Positions 23,600 to 35,350 of a DNA stretch of 64,000 nt are shown here, piece after piece. The stretch comes from Panicum virgatum (lineage: Eukaryota > Streptophyta > Magnoliopsida > Poales > Poaceae), in the NCBI RefSeq assembly GCF_016808335.1, contig NC_053139.1, positions 17,440,782 to 17,504,781 on the forward strand, given 5' to 3'. A program made the translations under genes and the position numbers. The notes below the pieces were generated by a model, which saw nothing but the letters and a program-made list of their open reading frames with translations, made no database searches and was not told the origin of the DNA. Each line of letters begins with the position of its first letter. The first letter of the stretch is position 1.

Positions 23600-23995
23600 G
23601 AAATCCCTTAACGCCGGTTAAACCGACGCTCCAGTTTTTGTCATCACCGGTTTAACCGGTGAGTGTAATTTCCCAGCAACTAGCCGTTACTGCTCCAACG
23701 GCACTTTTGATCAATCGACCGACGCTCTCAAAAATAACGTCGGTTTAACCGGTGTGTGTAAGTTCAGAACCCCCGAAAAATGGAGTCTCTGGACAACTGC
23801 ACCGACGCTCACTTTGCCTTGATCGTCGGTTTAACCGGTGTATAGAATTTCCTCTGTCTTCATCTGTCAATGTACCGACGAGTGTAAAACACCCAACGCC
23901 GGTTAATCCGGTGCCAAACCCTAGCCCCAGCTTTCTAGATCCATTGCACCGATGAGTACAATTTGCCTAACGTCGGTTTAACCGGTGATAGCAAA
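23600..23995. repeat. Tandem array with CGGTTTAACCGGTG units
   Basis: About five units of 60-110 bp contain ACCGACGCTC and then CGTCGGTTTAACCGGTG. This is the right arm of the nested element, with the GGTTTAACC word in the same palindromic class as the left array. Confidence 0.75.
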
Positions 23996-24655
23996 TTGTC
24001 TCTGTCTTGTTCGTTTTGACTTGATTTCTTCACGGTCTCTTCAATCTTCGACTCCTTCAATCTACGCCTATCTTCTCTTTGTCATCACTAGAACCTAAAA
24101 GCCTGAGAATGGTTATCTTAACAATCATATTAGTCCAAGTGTTGTGTTGTCTATATCAATCACCAAAACTTTATATTGAAATATGGCATGAGAGGCCATT
24201 TTCGCTACAGAGCATCCGGGAGAGGCAAGGCCTCACCCACTTGCGCATAGGGAAGGCCCGTCGGCTATCCACAGAGTTACTCGACCAGGGAGTTTATGCC
24301 CTTGCGCGAGCATTCCCTTGAGAGGGGATCCAACAATGAGGGCTAGTGGAAAGCGTTGCTTTCCGATACCTCGGTAAAAATCACTGTGTCACTACGCCGG
24401 GAATTTGCATTCTCTACCTCACTTACTTCCACATTTACATTGTGCCTACATTCCACATTTACCTTTACTAGATTACCTCGTATAGTTTATAGGATTTGAA
24501 CCTAGGGTGCAAAACTCTTTTACAGTAGAGATAGCAACACATAGAAAAACCTAGTGCACATTTAGATAGAAATTGAAATATGTTTTTATATGTGATTGGA
24601 GCCATAGAATTCTTAGATCACCCCCCTCTTAGGGTGTCACGGTCCTTTCACCCAC

Positions 24656-25870
24656 CTCAGCCAGCTTCAGGCACCATACGCCGGCCCACCCATGCAGGCG
24701 CCAGTGTTGTTTGTGCCTCCAAGGTTTTACAACTCGGTCGCCGATCATCCTTCCTATGATCAACAGTCCCTCACCTCCACATTTAGCATGATTACACTTA
24801 ACCCTCCATAGACCAACGAATGGTACTTCAACTCAAGTGCTACTTCTCATATGACTTCCACTCCTAGCTTTCTTTCACATAGCTCTGTCCTGCAATGCCC
24901 TTCTCCTTCATCTATCATTGTCGGTAACAGGTCTTTACTCCCAGTTAGTGCTACTAGCACAGCTCACCTTCCTGGTTCCTTTCAACTTAATAATATTATT
25001 GTTTACCTCTGACAATAATTATTTTGTTGAATTTGACCCTTCTAGTTGCTATGAGAAGGATCTGCTATCTAATAAATTGATCATTAGGCACATTTACCAC
25101 TCTTACTAATTTCTTCTCTTATATGAAGACTCAGTTCGGCACCACCATCAGGGAAGTTCAATGCGACAATAGCCATGAGTTTCGATAACTCCAACACCCA
25201 CACGTTCTTCCTTCTCGACAATGCTCATTTTCAAATGTCATGCCCTACATCTCGCCCCAAAATGATAAAGCTAAACGTATAATTCGTAACGCTAATAATG
25301 TCATATGCTCGCTCCTATTTCAAGCTTCCATATAATCATCCTTCTGGGTTGAGGCCTGGATTTACAACTCTTGGTGCGCGCAAGCACTGCTTGTATTACA
25401 ATCATGTTGATGGGAGCCTTGAGCAATACAAGCGACTCAGTGGGTTCCACGCGGCTTCATTCAGTGGCCAGGTGTGGACTTCAACGAGGCATTCAGTCCC
25501 ATTGTCAAGCCTGCTACCATCTGCATTGTCCTCTCATTGGCTTTCTCCCGTGGATGGTCACCCTGTGGTGACTTGGCAGCAGCAGCTACTCCACGAGCTT
25601 CATGCTCCACTTTGTTGCGCTTCTCGTTGGTCTAATGCAACAACATCAACGTTGTCTACATGTCCGCCAATTCAGTCCAGCATCAGCACACCAAGCATAT
25701 TGAGATCGATCTTCACTTCTTTTAGGAGCACGTTGCACTTGGTGATGTTCGTGTTATGCATGTGCCTACATCTTCGCAATATGCAGATATCTTCATCAAT
25801 GGGCTCTCTTCCTCTGTGCTCATGGAATTCAGGACCAATTTGAACATTAACGACGCCGATGATCACTGCT
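24656..25870 (+). pseudogene. Copia gag-pol remnant
   Basis: Recognisable pieces in order: end of gag and protease (NEWYFNSSATSHMTS, where the catalytic Asp-Ser-Gly triad has become Asn-Ser-Ser); an integrase piece (TQFGTTIREVQCDNSHEF); an RT start (DFNEAFSPIVKPATICIVLS); and RNase H and C-terminal end (HTKHIEIDLHF, VPTSSQYADIF). Frames shift several times, stops are frequent, and most of integrase and RT is deleted. It cannot encode a functional polyprotein. Confidence 0.75.
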
Positions 25871-26155
25871 AGGGTATGTTAGCAAGAAGGTTTGGTTGAC
25901 CCTTTAGCCTACGGGCATAGGTAGATGGTTTTGGATTAGGCAAGAATCTCCTCTAGTTGGAGCTACATCTATAAACCAAACCCAAGGACATCTTGCCTCT
26001 ATATGTACACGGGCTTTGTCCCTCCATAATCAATATACTATTCCCGAGTCATATTGCTTTGAGAAACATTTGCTACGGCACCTTATATTGGCAAAAAAAA
26101 ATTATGGGTCAGAGAACACTGGGAAAACTTGCACTATGATGAGATTGATGTATAA

Positions 26156-26333
26156 GGGCATGTACAATGGTGTAGACAGTTGTTGTCTATACTGCACACA
26201 GACAACAAAATAGACAACTTGTACAATGAAATATCTGTTAGTGTGTCTATTAGCTATTTAATACATGCATGGGCACATAAACACATAGTGATCAATCATA
26301 CAATTTATCTTTATGTGCCATATTGTTGCTTGT

Positions 26334-26414
<81 letters not shown>

Positions 26415-26895
26415 TGTACATGTTGTATGCTGCACAATACAATCCTATTTGGGTTGATTTTTAAAAATACCAGGGATCAAATTGTAAAATGCCAAAATAT
26501 CCCTGACCGTGTTTGTCAACCTCTCTGGATCTCTCTGTCTCATCTCTCTCAGCACGTGGACCTCTCTGCATCTCATCTCTCTTTCCCTCGTTCTGGCGCC
26601 CGCAGCTGGCTCAGACGCTCAGTGCGGGCGGCTTGGTGTTGGCGGTGGCTGTGGGCTTTCTAGGATCGACCGTTTTGTCGCCACAGATGGATTTTGGCGC
26701 GCGCGGCTTGGGAACCGCAGGGCGGCGACATACAACGCGAGTCCAGCGGGCCGTAAGCCATCGGAGCACGAGCTGGTGCCATCGTCTCGCGAGGCGACGG
26801 CACCGCGCAGTTCCGCTCCAAAACACGATTAATGAGCTTTGGTTAGCACAATAAACCGGTTATAGACGAAGTATTATTGTGCGTTGTACATGCCC
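26156..26895. mobile_element. PIF/Harbinger (Tourist-like) element, 740 bp
   Basis: The inverted ends GGGCATGTACAA and TTGTACATGCCC are perfect. A 3-bp TAA duplication flanks them at 26153-26155 and 26896-26898. Inside are a long CA microsatellite and a GC-rich block (26580-26830) that looks like foreign gene-derived or promoter DNA. No transposase is present. Confidence 0.8.
26337..26409. repeat. (AC)n microsatellite, about 36 units
   Basis: Uninterrupted AC dinucleotides over 73 bp inside the Tourist-like element. Confidence 0.98.
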
Positions 26896-26898
26896 TAA

Positions 26899-27913
26899 GC
26901 CTTTTTATGTTTTTGAGGTACCTTTTCACCTTTCTTTCCTGTTTTCTTCTTAATTGCTAGGTTAATAAACGAGACAAGGAAGAAAAGGAGGCAATACAAC
27001 TTAACTCATGCGCACATGGCTAAAGCTGTCTATATTCGAAACTGTATGAAACAAATATGACTGCATCAATAAAAGCTTACTGAAGTGACACCAACAAGGT
27101 AGCATGAAAACAATATATTGATTTTACTTTTATCCGAAAAAATCTGGATGCACAAATAGCAAATATATGCATATTCATCTCATGTGGTAGCATCAAACAA
27201 TAGCATAATCTTCTAGACAGAATTCGAATCAAACCCCTTCATTGTGCAATAACATCACCTATTCTGAGTTATTGACACACATAAGTTCCTTCATTTTGCA
27301 AACTGCCTTGTCAATATCGTTTTTTTCACCATATTAACATTATAGCACCCATAAGAAAAGAGAGCCAAGGCGATTCCTGCAGTCGTGGATCATTCAGGAT
27401 TCAGTAGAGAACCCCTGCGTCTAATTCTTTGAGGGTAGGAAACTAATGAAGCCAGCCCATCACTGTAACATGAAGGGAAAATACAGTATTTGTATTTTTT
27501 TTCCTTCCAATCTTGTTAGTACCAACAGATGATGCAGCCTTTGCAGGAGTGCCGCGGGGGGGGGGGGGGGGGGGGCTATCTGTGTCTCTAATCAAACTGA
27601 AAGGATGAGATTCGGATTCTCCAACCTTCTGTAAAAGTCAGAACAACATTTGAACATTCTGTTAATCATAGGCAGCAAAAACACATTCCAGACTCTGCAG
27701 TTAGTTCTCCATTGTCCAATCTAAAATCTTGTGATTTGGCCCTTGCCTTGTAAAATTTTTGCTGAGGGCTTTGCCTTATATTGAAAGTTATTCATCACGT
27801 CACTGATCTTTGCTCAGCATGGCAGCAAGGAGTCGTAAAAGACACTATATTGCCGGAACATGCTTTCTGGTGATCCGTATATGCACTTGTGCATTAGCAA
27901 AAGTAGGACGTTA
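26899..27913. other. Downstream flank of the C2/GRAM gene, with a 20-G run
   Basis: No coding sequence was seen. The part near 27700-27913 is probably the 3'UTR of the minus-strand C2/GRAM gene. A run of 20 G residues lies at 27556-27575, a likely assembly or polymerase slippage point. Confidence 0.45.
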
Positions 27914-30900
27914 TCAGAAAGGAAACTTGGCTGATATAGATTCCTTCTCGAGTTGGCTGAATATCTTCTTGAGGTGTGAAGATGCATTGGATGCTACATC
28001 CTGCGTGATCTTCTTCCGATTCTTGCAGCTCTTTAACCATACTATGCCAATGAATACTTGGACAGTACAAGTCTTCTCCTTGGATGTTTTGCTCTCAAGT
28101 TGATATCGAATATGAAGCTGTAAGAGAGATAAGACCACACAGGGAAGCACAATCAGGCGGCAAGTAAAAAGCCAACACTTTCAATGTGAAGTGATGAAGA
28201 AATAGATGACTGTTGCCTAAGTGCATCTACATGAATTTCAGAATCAAGTCAACCCTCTTTAACAAGTCACCGTTGTAATTTCATTGACAAAACCACAAAT
28301 GGAAAATGGCCAATATCCAGAATAGTATCTATACATGCAGCATAAAAAAAATATGTGTATCAGTGTTTTTCAGGCTGATAGTTAGTTTTTTATATAAAAA
28401 GAAGAAATAATATAGAAAAGAAAGATCATTCAAGATTATCAGCTAACAAATAGTGATTTGCTTGACAACAATGGTTCAGAATACTCCACAACAACAACAA
28501 CAACAACAACAACAACATAGCCTTTTTTCCCAAGCAAGTTGGGGTAGGCTAGAGATGAAACCCAAAAGAAATAAAGGTCATGGTTCAGGCACATTGATAG
28601 CTAGTCTCCAAGCGCTCCTATCCAAAGCTATCTCTTTAGAGATATTCCAATCCTTAAGGTCTAATGGTTCAGAATACTCGCTCCATTTTTATTTACATGT
28701 CAGTATTAGGTTTTTCCTAAGTCAAATTTGGCTAACTTTGACCAAATCTATAGAAAAATAGAGCAACAACAATACTGACCAACCTATGCACTATCAACGT
28801 ATATTTCATGCTGAATTTAATGAAATAGATTTGGTATTGTAATTATTATTATTATTTTCTATAAATTGGCCAAAATTGGACAAGTTTGACTCGGACAAAC
28901 CTAATACGACATGTAAATAAAAACAGAGGGAGTAGGAATATGTGAAAGAGAAACACCATATGCATGTCAAAATTTCAAAAGATATATAATAAATAACTGA
29001 TATTGAAATGTATAAAACAAAATACCAGGAATCGGCTCTTACATTGAAACATTCACCTATAGGGATACCTTCAAATGTCATCACTTCTTCAACAAGCCAG
29101 CCATTCTTATTAGGCAAAGGGGACTTCTGTTGGGTGCTCATTGCTTCTCCCTCGTGCTGCGCTGATTTCTTGTCGAACTTGTAATGAACTTGCCTCTGGT
29201 AAACATCAGGTCTGACAGGTTCCCATTCTGTAACAGAGTAGTCCAAACAGCCAACTTTCTCCATCACCCGACGCTCCAAGGGACCACCCTCAAAAATGCT
29301 CATGGCTGTTGATACCTAATGACACATAAAGTTGATTACAATGTAACGCTACGATTCTTTGTGGAGCACAAAGTGGATTGCACACCATGTCTTGATGGAA
29401 AAAAAATAAGGAATCTTACACCAAAAGGTTTTGTAGATGAAAATACTCCTGACATTTTGGCATCTTCTATGCCTAAGAAAGATCCACCTTCTTCATTTTG
29501 GAAGTCTTCTGTTTCTGATTCCTCCTCTACGAGCTGTACTTTTTGTTCAGGGGTCAAGGACCTTGCCTTCCACAGTGCCATTATTGTTCTGCAAAGCAGA
29601 TTATTGGTATTTTGAACAAACATATTCATGAAAAAACAGATCAAATTGGTGAGGGATAAATAGACAGAAAAGATAGTGTCCTTTTCAAGGAATTCACTTG
29701 TGACGGTCAATCACATATGACAAATTAGGTCCATATGTATCATTCAAGAAAATGTACTTACTTATGTGCGACACTGAATGAGACAAAAGACTGGAAATGA
29801 AACTTGAGTCTTCCTTCACTGTCCAGTTGCTTTGCTCCATGCTTTGCATCAATTCCTCTGCCCTTGCGAAGAATAATCACCAGAGACGGACTTCCCATTG
29901 AAGCCAGGGTTGCAGGGACCACTAGGATTTGTTCAATATCTTCCCAAAGAAAGAAGAATTTTGTTTTGTTACCAAAAAGGTTTGTGTAAAACCCAAATAT
30001 TCTTGGAGACAGAAAAAGGCGACCCTGCAACACAGGCAGACATGAGTCAGATCTTAGGGATGATGACAGAAAAAGTCATGTTTAGTTTGTCATAATGTTA
30101 CAGTAGCATGACAATGTAAAATACAAAATTGTCATAATCTCAAAGCATGGTTATTCTCTGCGTATCGTTGATCATTGAGGAGAATCATTCAATCAAGACA
30201 AGCAGATGAATAGGTTAAATATATTGTTAAACAGGATTTTGAGGCCGAATCATGTGAATACCAACAATCAGGAATAGAAGGTGAAAAGTATGACTACCAT
30301 CTATAAATTTGCAAACCTCCGGTATACAATTCATGTGCCTAAATCTGATCAATTGCTTTTTGGATAATAAGAACACAGTAGTGAAGTATCAAGTATTACA
30401 AAATGGATGGAAGCTCAGCCACAGTATGATAGAAAAGCAGCAAAAAAGCAATTAAGGGTAAAGAATGAACATTTACCTGTGTCAGCATTTTCCTCTTTAA
30501 GTGACAAGTAAAATCATTGATAAGAAATTCTTCTGGTGGCAAAGAAAAGATTTTCTGGAATGCTAAATTTGCGTGAGGAGACCTCACAGCAATCTGCAGA
30601 ATGAATTTTGCGTAAGTCAATAAACCCAAGATGGGATGAATTTGCACACTAGTGACATGAGAGGAAATCCTAACCTTTTTGCCAACTTCTTTCTCCATTT
30701 TGTCCAGGTAATCCTTTACAATTTGATTACCCCTTGTATTGTTCAAGAATATTCTCAAATGCAATTTCGACTGACATGCTTGAGCCAGCTTTCCCTTAAG
30801 AGGAATCCAAATGTCAGCAAGCTCGGATATATTATATTTCAAGAAATTCACTTCAGCATGACCAAGGGAGGCAACTTCATCGAAGGGTCCATCGAAATCA

Positions 30901-33285
30901 TACACATCTATTTCCATCACTGATGGAGGATCTTCCATGGCATCAAATTCAAAAATTTCTGCAAGTTTAGGTAAATCAAAATATATAAGAGAAGCTGCTT
31001 GATAATGCATGTCCAATGAATCCTGCAATAGCTGATGGATGTCAGGAAAAAAATACAGTTTACCATTCCATTGAGGCTCAAGGGTGTGAAACTTAATAGA
31101 ACTTGTCTTTGTCTTTCCATTGCATGTAAATACAACATATGGATCAGAGAAGCCAGATGATTTGGTTGCTGCCAAGTTGGTTCCCTCGATCAGAGCAACA
31201 GTCAGCAACCAGCCATCCCCTTGAGCTTTGACTCCATGATCACCTAATATACATTCCAATCCCAATGGTTAATATTAGTGGACTATTAGAGTAATCATCC
31301 GAAACAATATCTGAATCCTGAAGGTTATGTTGAACACAGGGAAAGGTAACAGTAACTATTTCTTCCAATTAGGAAATGCCTAAGCAAGCACTTGTTTTGA
31401 GACCTAACAGCTACATGCTAACTTGTCACTGTTGACTGAAATGTAGAGCAGGATTTGTCTGATGAAATTTCACTACTAATAGTAATTCTGAACCTCTGAT
31501 GAATAAAACTTAAGGTGACATTCTATTCCCACTAAGAAAAACAATGAGAAGCCAGATATATGCTACCTCTCTGCCTCTTCGCCTGGATGAACCGTCCAAT
31601 CATATTTAGGACACGCTGTCCTTGTAGAACAAGAACCCCACAAACTACAACTTCACCAGCAGAATCTGGCAAGTCCAGACCTGGGAACTCGAGACCTTGA
31701 ATTATACTAGGACTTGCAAGGATGATGTGCGCAGAAACATATACAAATGCAAAAATTGAGGATAAAAGAGTAAAATTTCCAAATATTCGAAATGCTAGCT
31801 TCCAATCAGATTCTTGCTCTGGTTGCACAGAAGACAGGACTTCATTATTGTCTGTTGTATCTTTTGCATCAACTGGCCTCAAAGTTCGAGCAAGGAGCTC
31901 AGAGAACTGAGCATAGCTATCCTTCAAGCCTTGTCGTGCCCCATTTTCAATCATGCTCTTCATCATGGTACTTTGAAAAAAATTTAAGCGCCAAGAGACT
32001 ACAAGACGTGAAGATTTTTCATCATTTGGCAGTTCAGGCCCTGGCATTATGCAGGTTAAAACCTCCACTCTGAAATTATTGCCAAAAGGAACTTCCGGAG
32101 TACTAGCAGATGCTAAAACTGCAAACATCTCTCCATCTGCCTTCAAGTATGTCACGTCCTCCGTCGCTTTCACAGCCTTAACTAATTTAGTAGGAGCTTT
32201 TGTGTAGCTTATGACCCTCTTCAAGATTTCACCATCATTTTCAAGTATCCATTGTTGAATTTCAAGATCAGTAGTTCCTTGAATCTCGGCTAGTGATTGC
32301 AGAAAGTCTGAACTTGGAGAGAAAAGATGTGTGTTCAAGTCACTTGGTGCAACAGCATAAACTTGATCAAGGAGTACTCCACCTGACAAATTATCAGGCA
32401 TTTCTTTCCCTTCATGCCGAGAACCAAAGGCCTTCAGTAGCTCATCAAATGTCATAGATGCACTAGCTTCCTGATCCTGCTTCTCATGAGATTGCGAGCT
32501 GGTTGATGGTGTTTCTTCAAGAACATCTGGACTGCTGTCCAGATTGGAGAGAGATGGAGCAGGAGCTTCAGTGTCTTTTGGTTTAAATATTTGATACAGC
32601 ATGTTGACAAATGACGGACCGCCATTTGATTTATCCTCCTTGATAACTTCTATCTCGTCGCTCTCTGATACTGCTGTGGATATTTCTATTGGAATATTTG
32701 GCAAAGAAGATCCTTTCACTAATTCAGCTGATTTGTCCGAATTTGATGCGAGGTCATCTGAAGCCCAATGTGCAAGTGCCGCGATCTCTTCAGAGTGATT
32801 TTGACTTAGAGATATGGTGAGGCAAATTTCTCCTAGAAAAGGAACCATCAGCAGACTGATTAAGGGAGAAAAAAGCACAAATTGAATGAACACCAAAGAA
32901 TAAAGGGTACAAGATAACTTTGCTGCATGTCCTTACCGCAATCCTTGAGCTTGGCCTTCTTGCTCTTGGGCTGCAGCTGGTACCACTGCGTCCCTAGCGT
33001 GCGGTTGTCGGCGTCGAGCACGTCGGTGAGGGGCACCTTGACCTGGCCGAGGACGTCGTCGGAGAAGTAGCGGTCCTCGTGGAGCACGGAGACGAGGAGC
33101 TGGTCCTTGAGATCCCCGACCCGGAAGGCGAACTCCTCGTCCCAGGCGGGGCTGAGCGTCTTCCGCAGCACCTTGGTCTTGGCCCGCTGCTTGCCCAGCT
33201 GCGCCCTGGCGTAGGGGTCCCGCGGCCCGTCGGCATCCGTCGCCGGGAGGCCCCGGGCCTCGATCACGCGCACCACCAGCCTCAT
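27914..33285 (-). CDS. C2 and GRAM domain-containing membrane protein with two VASt domains (At1g03370-type), 1034 aa
   Basis: Nine coding exons join in frame: 33285-32937, 32832-31567, 31243-31064, 30958-30675, 30593-30477, 30024-29762, 29588-29420, 29315-29043 and 28117-27914 (TGA). Order: C2 domain 1 (about 1-100, MRLVVRVIEARGLPATDADG, DPYARAQLG); an acidic linker; VASt/DUF4782 domain 1 (about 265-433); a hydrophobic helix (about 465-490); C2 domain 2 (about 545-660, SGFSDPYVVFTCNGKTKTSS); GRAM (about 700-770); VASt domain 2 (about 877-1030, GGPLERRVMEKVG). C2 domains bind phospholipid, usually with Ca2+; GRAM and VASt domains in yeast and animal relatives act at membrane contact sites in lipid or sterol transfer. 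The plant role is inferred. Length and order match the known plant family. The last intron carries a LINE tail and a Stowaway MITE. Confidence 0.92.
28487..28662 (-). mobile_element. 5'-truncated LINE tail in the last intron of the C2/GRAM gene
   Basis: The insert is 176 bp. Read on minus it ends in a (TTG)n tail (28489-28516) and carries the same 3' sequence as the 20.4-20.9 kb LINE. A perfect 17-bp duplication, AATGGTTCAGAATACTC, flanks it at 28470-28486 and 28663-28679, proving retroposition. Confidence 0.9.
28677..28932. mobile_element. Stowaway MITE with TA duplication
   Basis: The ends CTCGCTCCATTTTTATTTAC and the near-complement of ...GTAAATAAAAACAGAGGGAG lie between TA dinucleotides (28675-28676, 28933-28934). 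The interior includes a (TTA)n stretch. The LINE tail inserted across its left boundary. Confidence 0.85.
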
Positions 33286-34027
33286 CTTTCTTGGAAAATG
33301 GGACGTTTTTTTTTAAATCCTGTTCTGTTCTAACACTACTGTTCCCAAGAAATTCGATTCGGGCGTCCGTACGCCTCCTCCAATCGAATCGAAGCAATCC
33401 GAGTTCCGAGAAGCCGCGATTCTCTCCGGTTTCCTTCCTCTTCTCCGCTTATCACTCGGGCTGGAAAGGAAGCTGGAGCTGCTGAGCACTCGGGATTAAC
33501 CAATGGAGGAAGAATCAGGGAGGGGAGGTATCCCCCCGGCCGGCTGCTGCTGTGGGCGGGTCCAAGAAACGAAGGAAGCTCAAACCGGCAACCGAAATAC
33601 GAAAAATCCCCGAAACCCCGGACTAACGCGGCATGAATCCGTGGAGGGGGGGGGGGGGTGCAAGGACGCGCGACGCGCTCACGGGAGCAAGAAAGACGAC
33701 GACTTTGGGAACGAAGCAGCGCCAGGCACAGAGAAACCTCTCGGGAAATCACTAAATCAGAGGAAACAAAAAAAAAAGAAGGAAGGAACCTCCAAGGAAA
33801 TCAGAGCAGAGTCGTGGCTCGGGGGATGTCGAGCCCCGGAGGAGGTGGATGGGAGGTCAGGTTGAGGGCAATGAAAGCCGGGGGTTGGACGGGAGGGGAG
33901 AGGAGACCTGGGTGGGTTGAAGGAGGCCGCGGAGTCGTCTTCCCTCCCCGCGTCGCGTTCGTGCTGCTGACTTTCAAACGAGCCGCCCCCTCGCTCGTCA
34001 GTCGTGCCCTGCTCGCTCCGCCGAGGT
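33286..34027. other. 5' leader and promoter region of the C2/GRAM gene
   Basis: GC-rich DNA with homopolymer runs (T8 at 33307-33314, a run of G near 33646-33658). ORFs on both strands are composition artefacts. No TATA box was found near the start codon. Confidence 0.4.
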
Positions 34028-34030
34028 TTA

Positions 34031-34159
34031 GGGCGTGTTTGGTTCGGCGCCTACGGCGCCACACCGCGCCGCACATTTCGCGCCGCAGGTGTGGCGGCCG
34101 AATCGGCCTCCGCACCTTAGGCAAGGTGTGGCGCCGTAGGCGCCGAACCAAACACGCCC
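34031..34159. mobile_element. Tourist-type MITE with 35-bp perfect inverted ends
   Basis: It begins GGGCGTGTTTGGTTCGGCGC and ends with the exact complement; 35 bp pair perfectly. A TTA duplication flanks it (34028-34030, 34160-34162). Each arm also contains the near-palindrome GGCGCCTACGGCGCC. It is 129 bp and GC-rich. Confidence 0.9.
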
Positions 34160-34542
34160 TTACTCCTTCCAAATTCAACCGGGCCGTTTTTCCGCCTCCC
34201 TGGCACTTCCAGGGACACTTTTCTTTTTTTTAAAAAAAATATTTTCTCCATCTTAAAAAAAAATTCCTCTTTGTTTTCTAGTAAAGAAAAATCTTGAGGT
34301 CGTGCACGTGCAGTCCTTCTGGATGGATTTAATGTCATGTGGGCTCGCGATACATGTTTGAAAAATTGATGGATTGGCAATTGGCATGGATGAAAACGAA
34401 AGAAATTGATTGGTGGTGGCGTAACCGATGAAATTGGCGTCCTTCGCAAATAGGACCAAAAGTTATGAAGTAACACTCCAAACCATGCCGCTGCTTTCTT
34501 CCCCCATCAAGCGGCGATGAAAAAGCTAGGACAGCAAAGGTG

Positions 34543-35350
34543 CGTTATGTCCGGGGCGTTGTTATGGGACACCTCTATGCCTTCTCTGCTGGTCGTGGCT
34601 TCTGCATCTCCATGCCTCCGCCGCCGCCTTCGGGTCTGCCTCGCGTTGGCTGTCGTGTGCGTTTCAGTCCTCGATGGTCCCTGGCATGGTACGAAGTTTA
34701 TTCCCTGGTGAAATCCATGCCCAACGGGCTGACGACGTTGGCGCCCGGCGTGTCATGGTCCCTTTTGAGGACGTCGTCTTGGGGTCTTCATCACGCCTTG
34801 GGTGGTTGTCCTCTTGGGTGTTACCTACCTGTGCTCCATTGACACATCATCACCATGGTCTGCTTGTGCTGCGACTACCATGACAGATGCTTTGCCGTCG
34901 TGGTGCTGGCGGATGCTTTGCCGCCCCTGTTTCGCTTGGTCTGGCGGATACTTTGCCGCCCGTGTTACTGCTACTCTGGCGGATGCTTTGCCGCCGCATT
35001 TGTTCAGCTTATTGGTCGTCTCCGGCGGATGTTTCGCCGCCGTGGAGCTGATTCTTCTGGTGGATACTCCAGTGTCGGCAGCCTCGATGATGTTGTTCTT
35101 CATGTAGGTTCTCCATTGTTGGGTCGTTTGGGTGATCTTGGCGGGTTGGCGAGGTTTTCACTTCCGCTCTGTGATCGTTGTTCTGCTAGTTCTGTGGCTG
35201 TTTGTTTTTATTGGCCTTTTTTCATTTTTTTCTCTGTTGTTAATCCTTTGTGTGCTTGTGGTGGTCAATTTCTATTTGGCCAGCATCAAGTTATGTCTGT
35301 AATATGTTTTCCTCTTAATGAAATACGTGCTATGACACGTTCTCAAAAAA
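34543..35350 (+). mobile_element. 5'-truncated LINE-like retroposon, 808 bp, with 14-bp target duplication
   Basis: GGACAGCAAAGGTG occurs at 34529-34542 and 35351-35364, immediately flanking the insert. The insert ends TCTTAATGAAATACGTGC...TTCTCAAAAAA, the usual 3' end of plant LINEs. No reverse-transcriptase frame remains. A short tandem repeat lies inside. Confidence 0.9.
34878..35045 (+). repeat. Diverged tandem repeat around GGCGGATGCTTTGCCGCC
   Basis: The word CTGGCGGATGCTTTGCCGCC recurs five times with small changes at about 35-bp spacing (34887, 34906, 34942, 34977 and 35024, all approximate). Confidence 0.75.

Larger units (their letters stand above)
21727..24650. mobile_element. 2.9-kb nested element with two similar arms in inverted orientation
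   Basis: A perfect 5-bp duplication, CCCAC, flanks it (21722-21726 and 24651-24655) inside Copia gag. It ends ...GGTCCTTTCA, and an internal junction near 22798 reads TGTAAGGATCACCGGGGTG, resembling the complement of that end. The left arm has GGGGCTATAAATA (22417) on plus; the right arm has GGGCTATATATATG on minus (about 23560). Both arms carry arrays of ACCGGTT(T)AACCGG-type units. This could be an LTR retroelement pair, a solo LTR plus rearrangement, or a foldback element. No protein is encoded. Confidence 0.6.
21091..26080 (+). mobile_element. Decayed Copia LTR retrotransposon with a nested insertion
   Basis: TGTTAGCAAGAAGGTT begins both the left LTR (21091) and the right LTR (25877); similarity is clear for about 50 bp, then fades. 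A TATATAA box lies at 21183-21189 in the left LTR. Copia protease, integrase, RT and RNase H remnants occupy 24656-25870. The gag region is split at 21726 by the 2.9-kb nested element. The right end is approximate. Confidence 0.65.

Noticed and set aside
21925..23995. Regularly spaced repeats considered as a CRISPR-like array
   Set aside because: Units are diverged, spacers are homologous to each other, there is no cas gene, and the host is a plant; they are arms of a transposable element.
32933..33397. Overlapping minus-strand ORF in another frame of the C2/GRAM first exon
   Set aside because: Shadow of the GC-rich C2 domain exon; the splice-consistent frame is the one starting at 33285.
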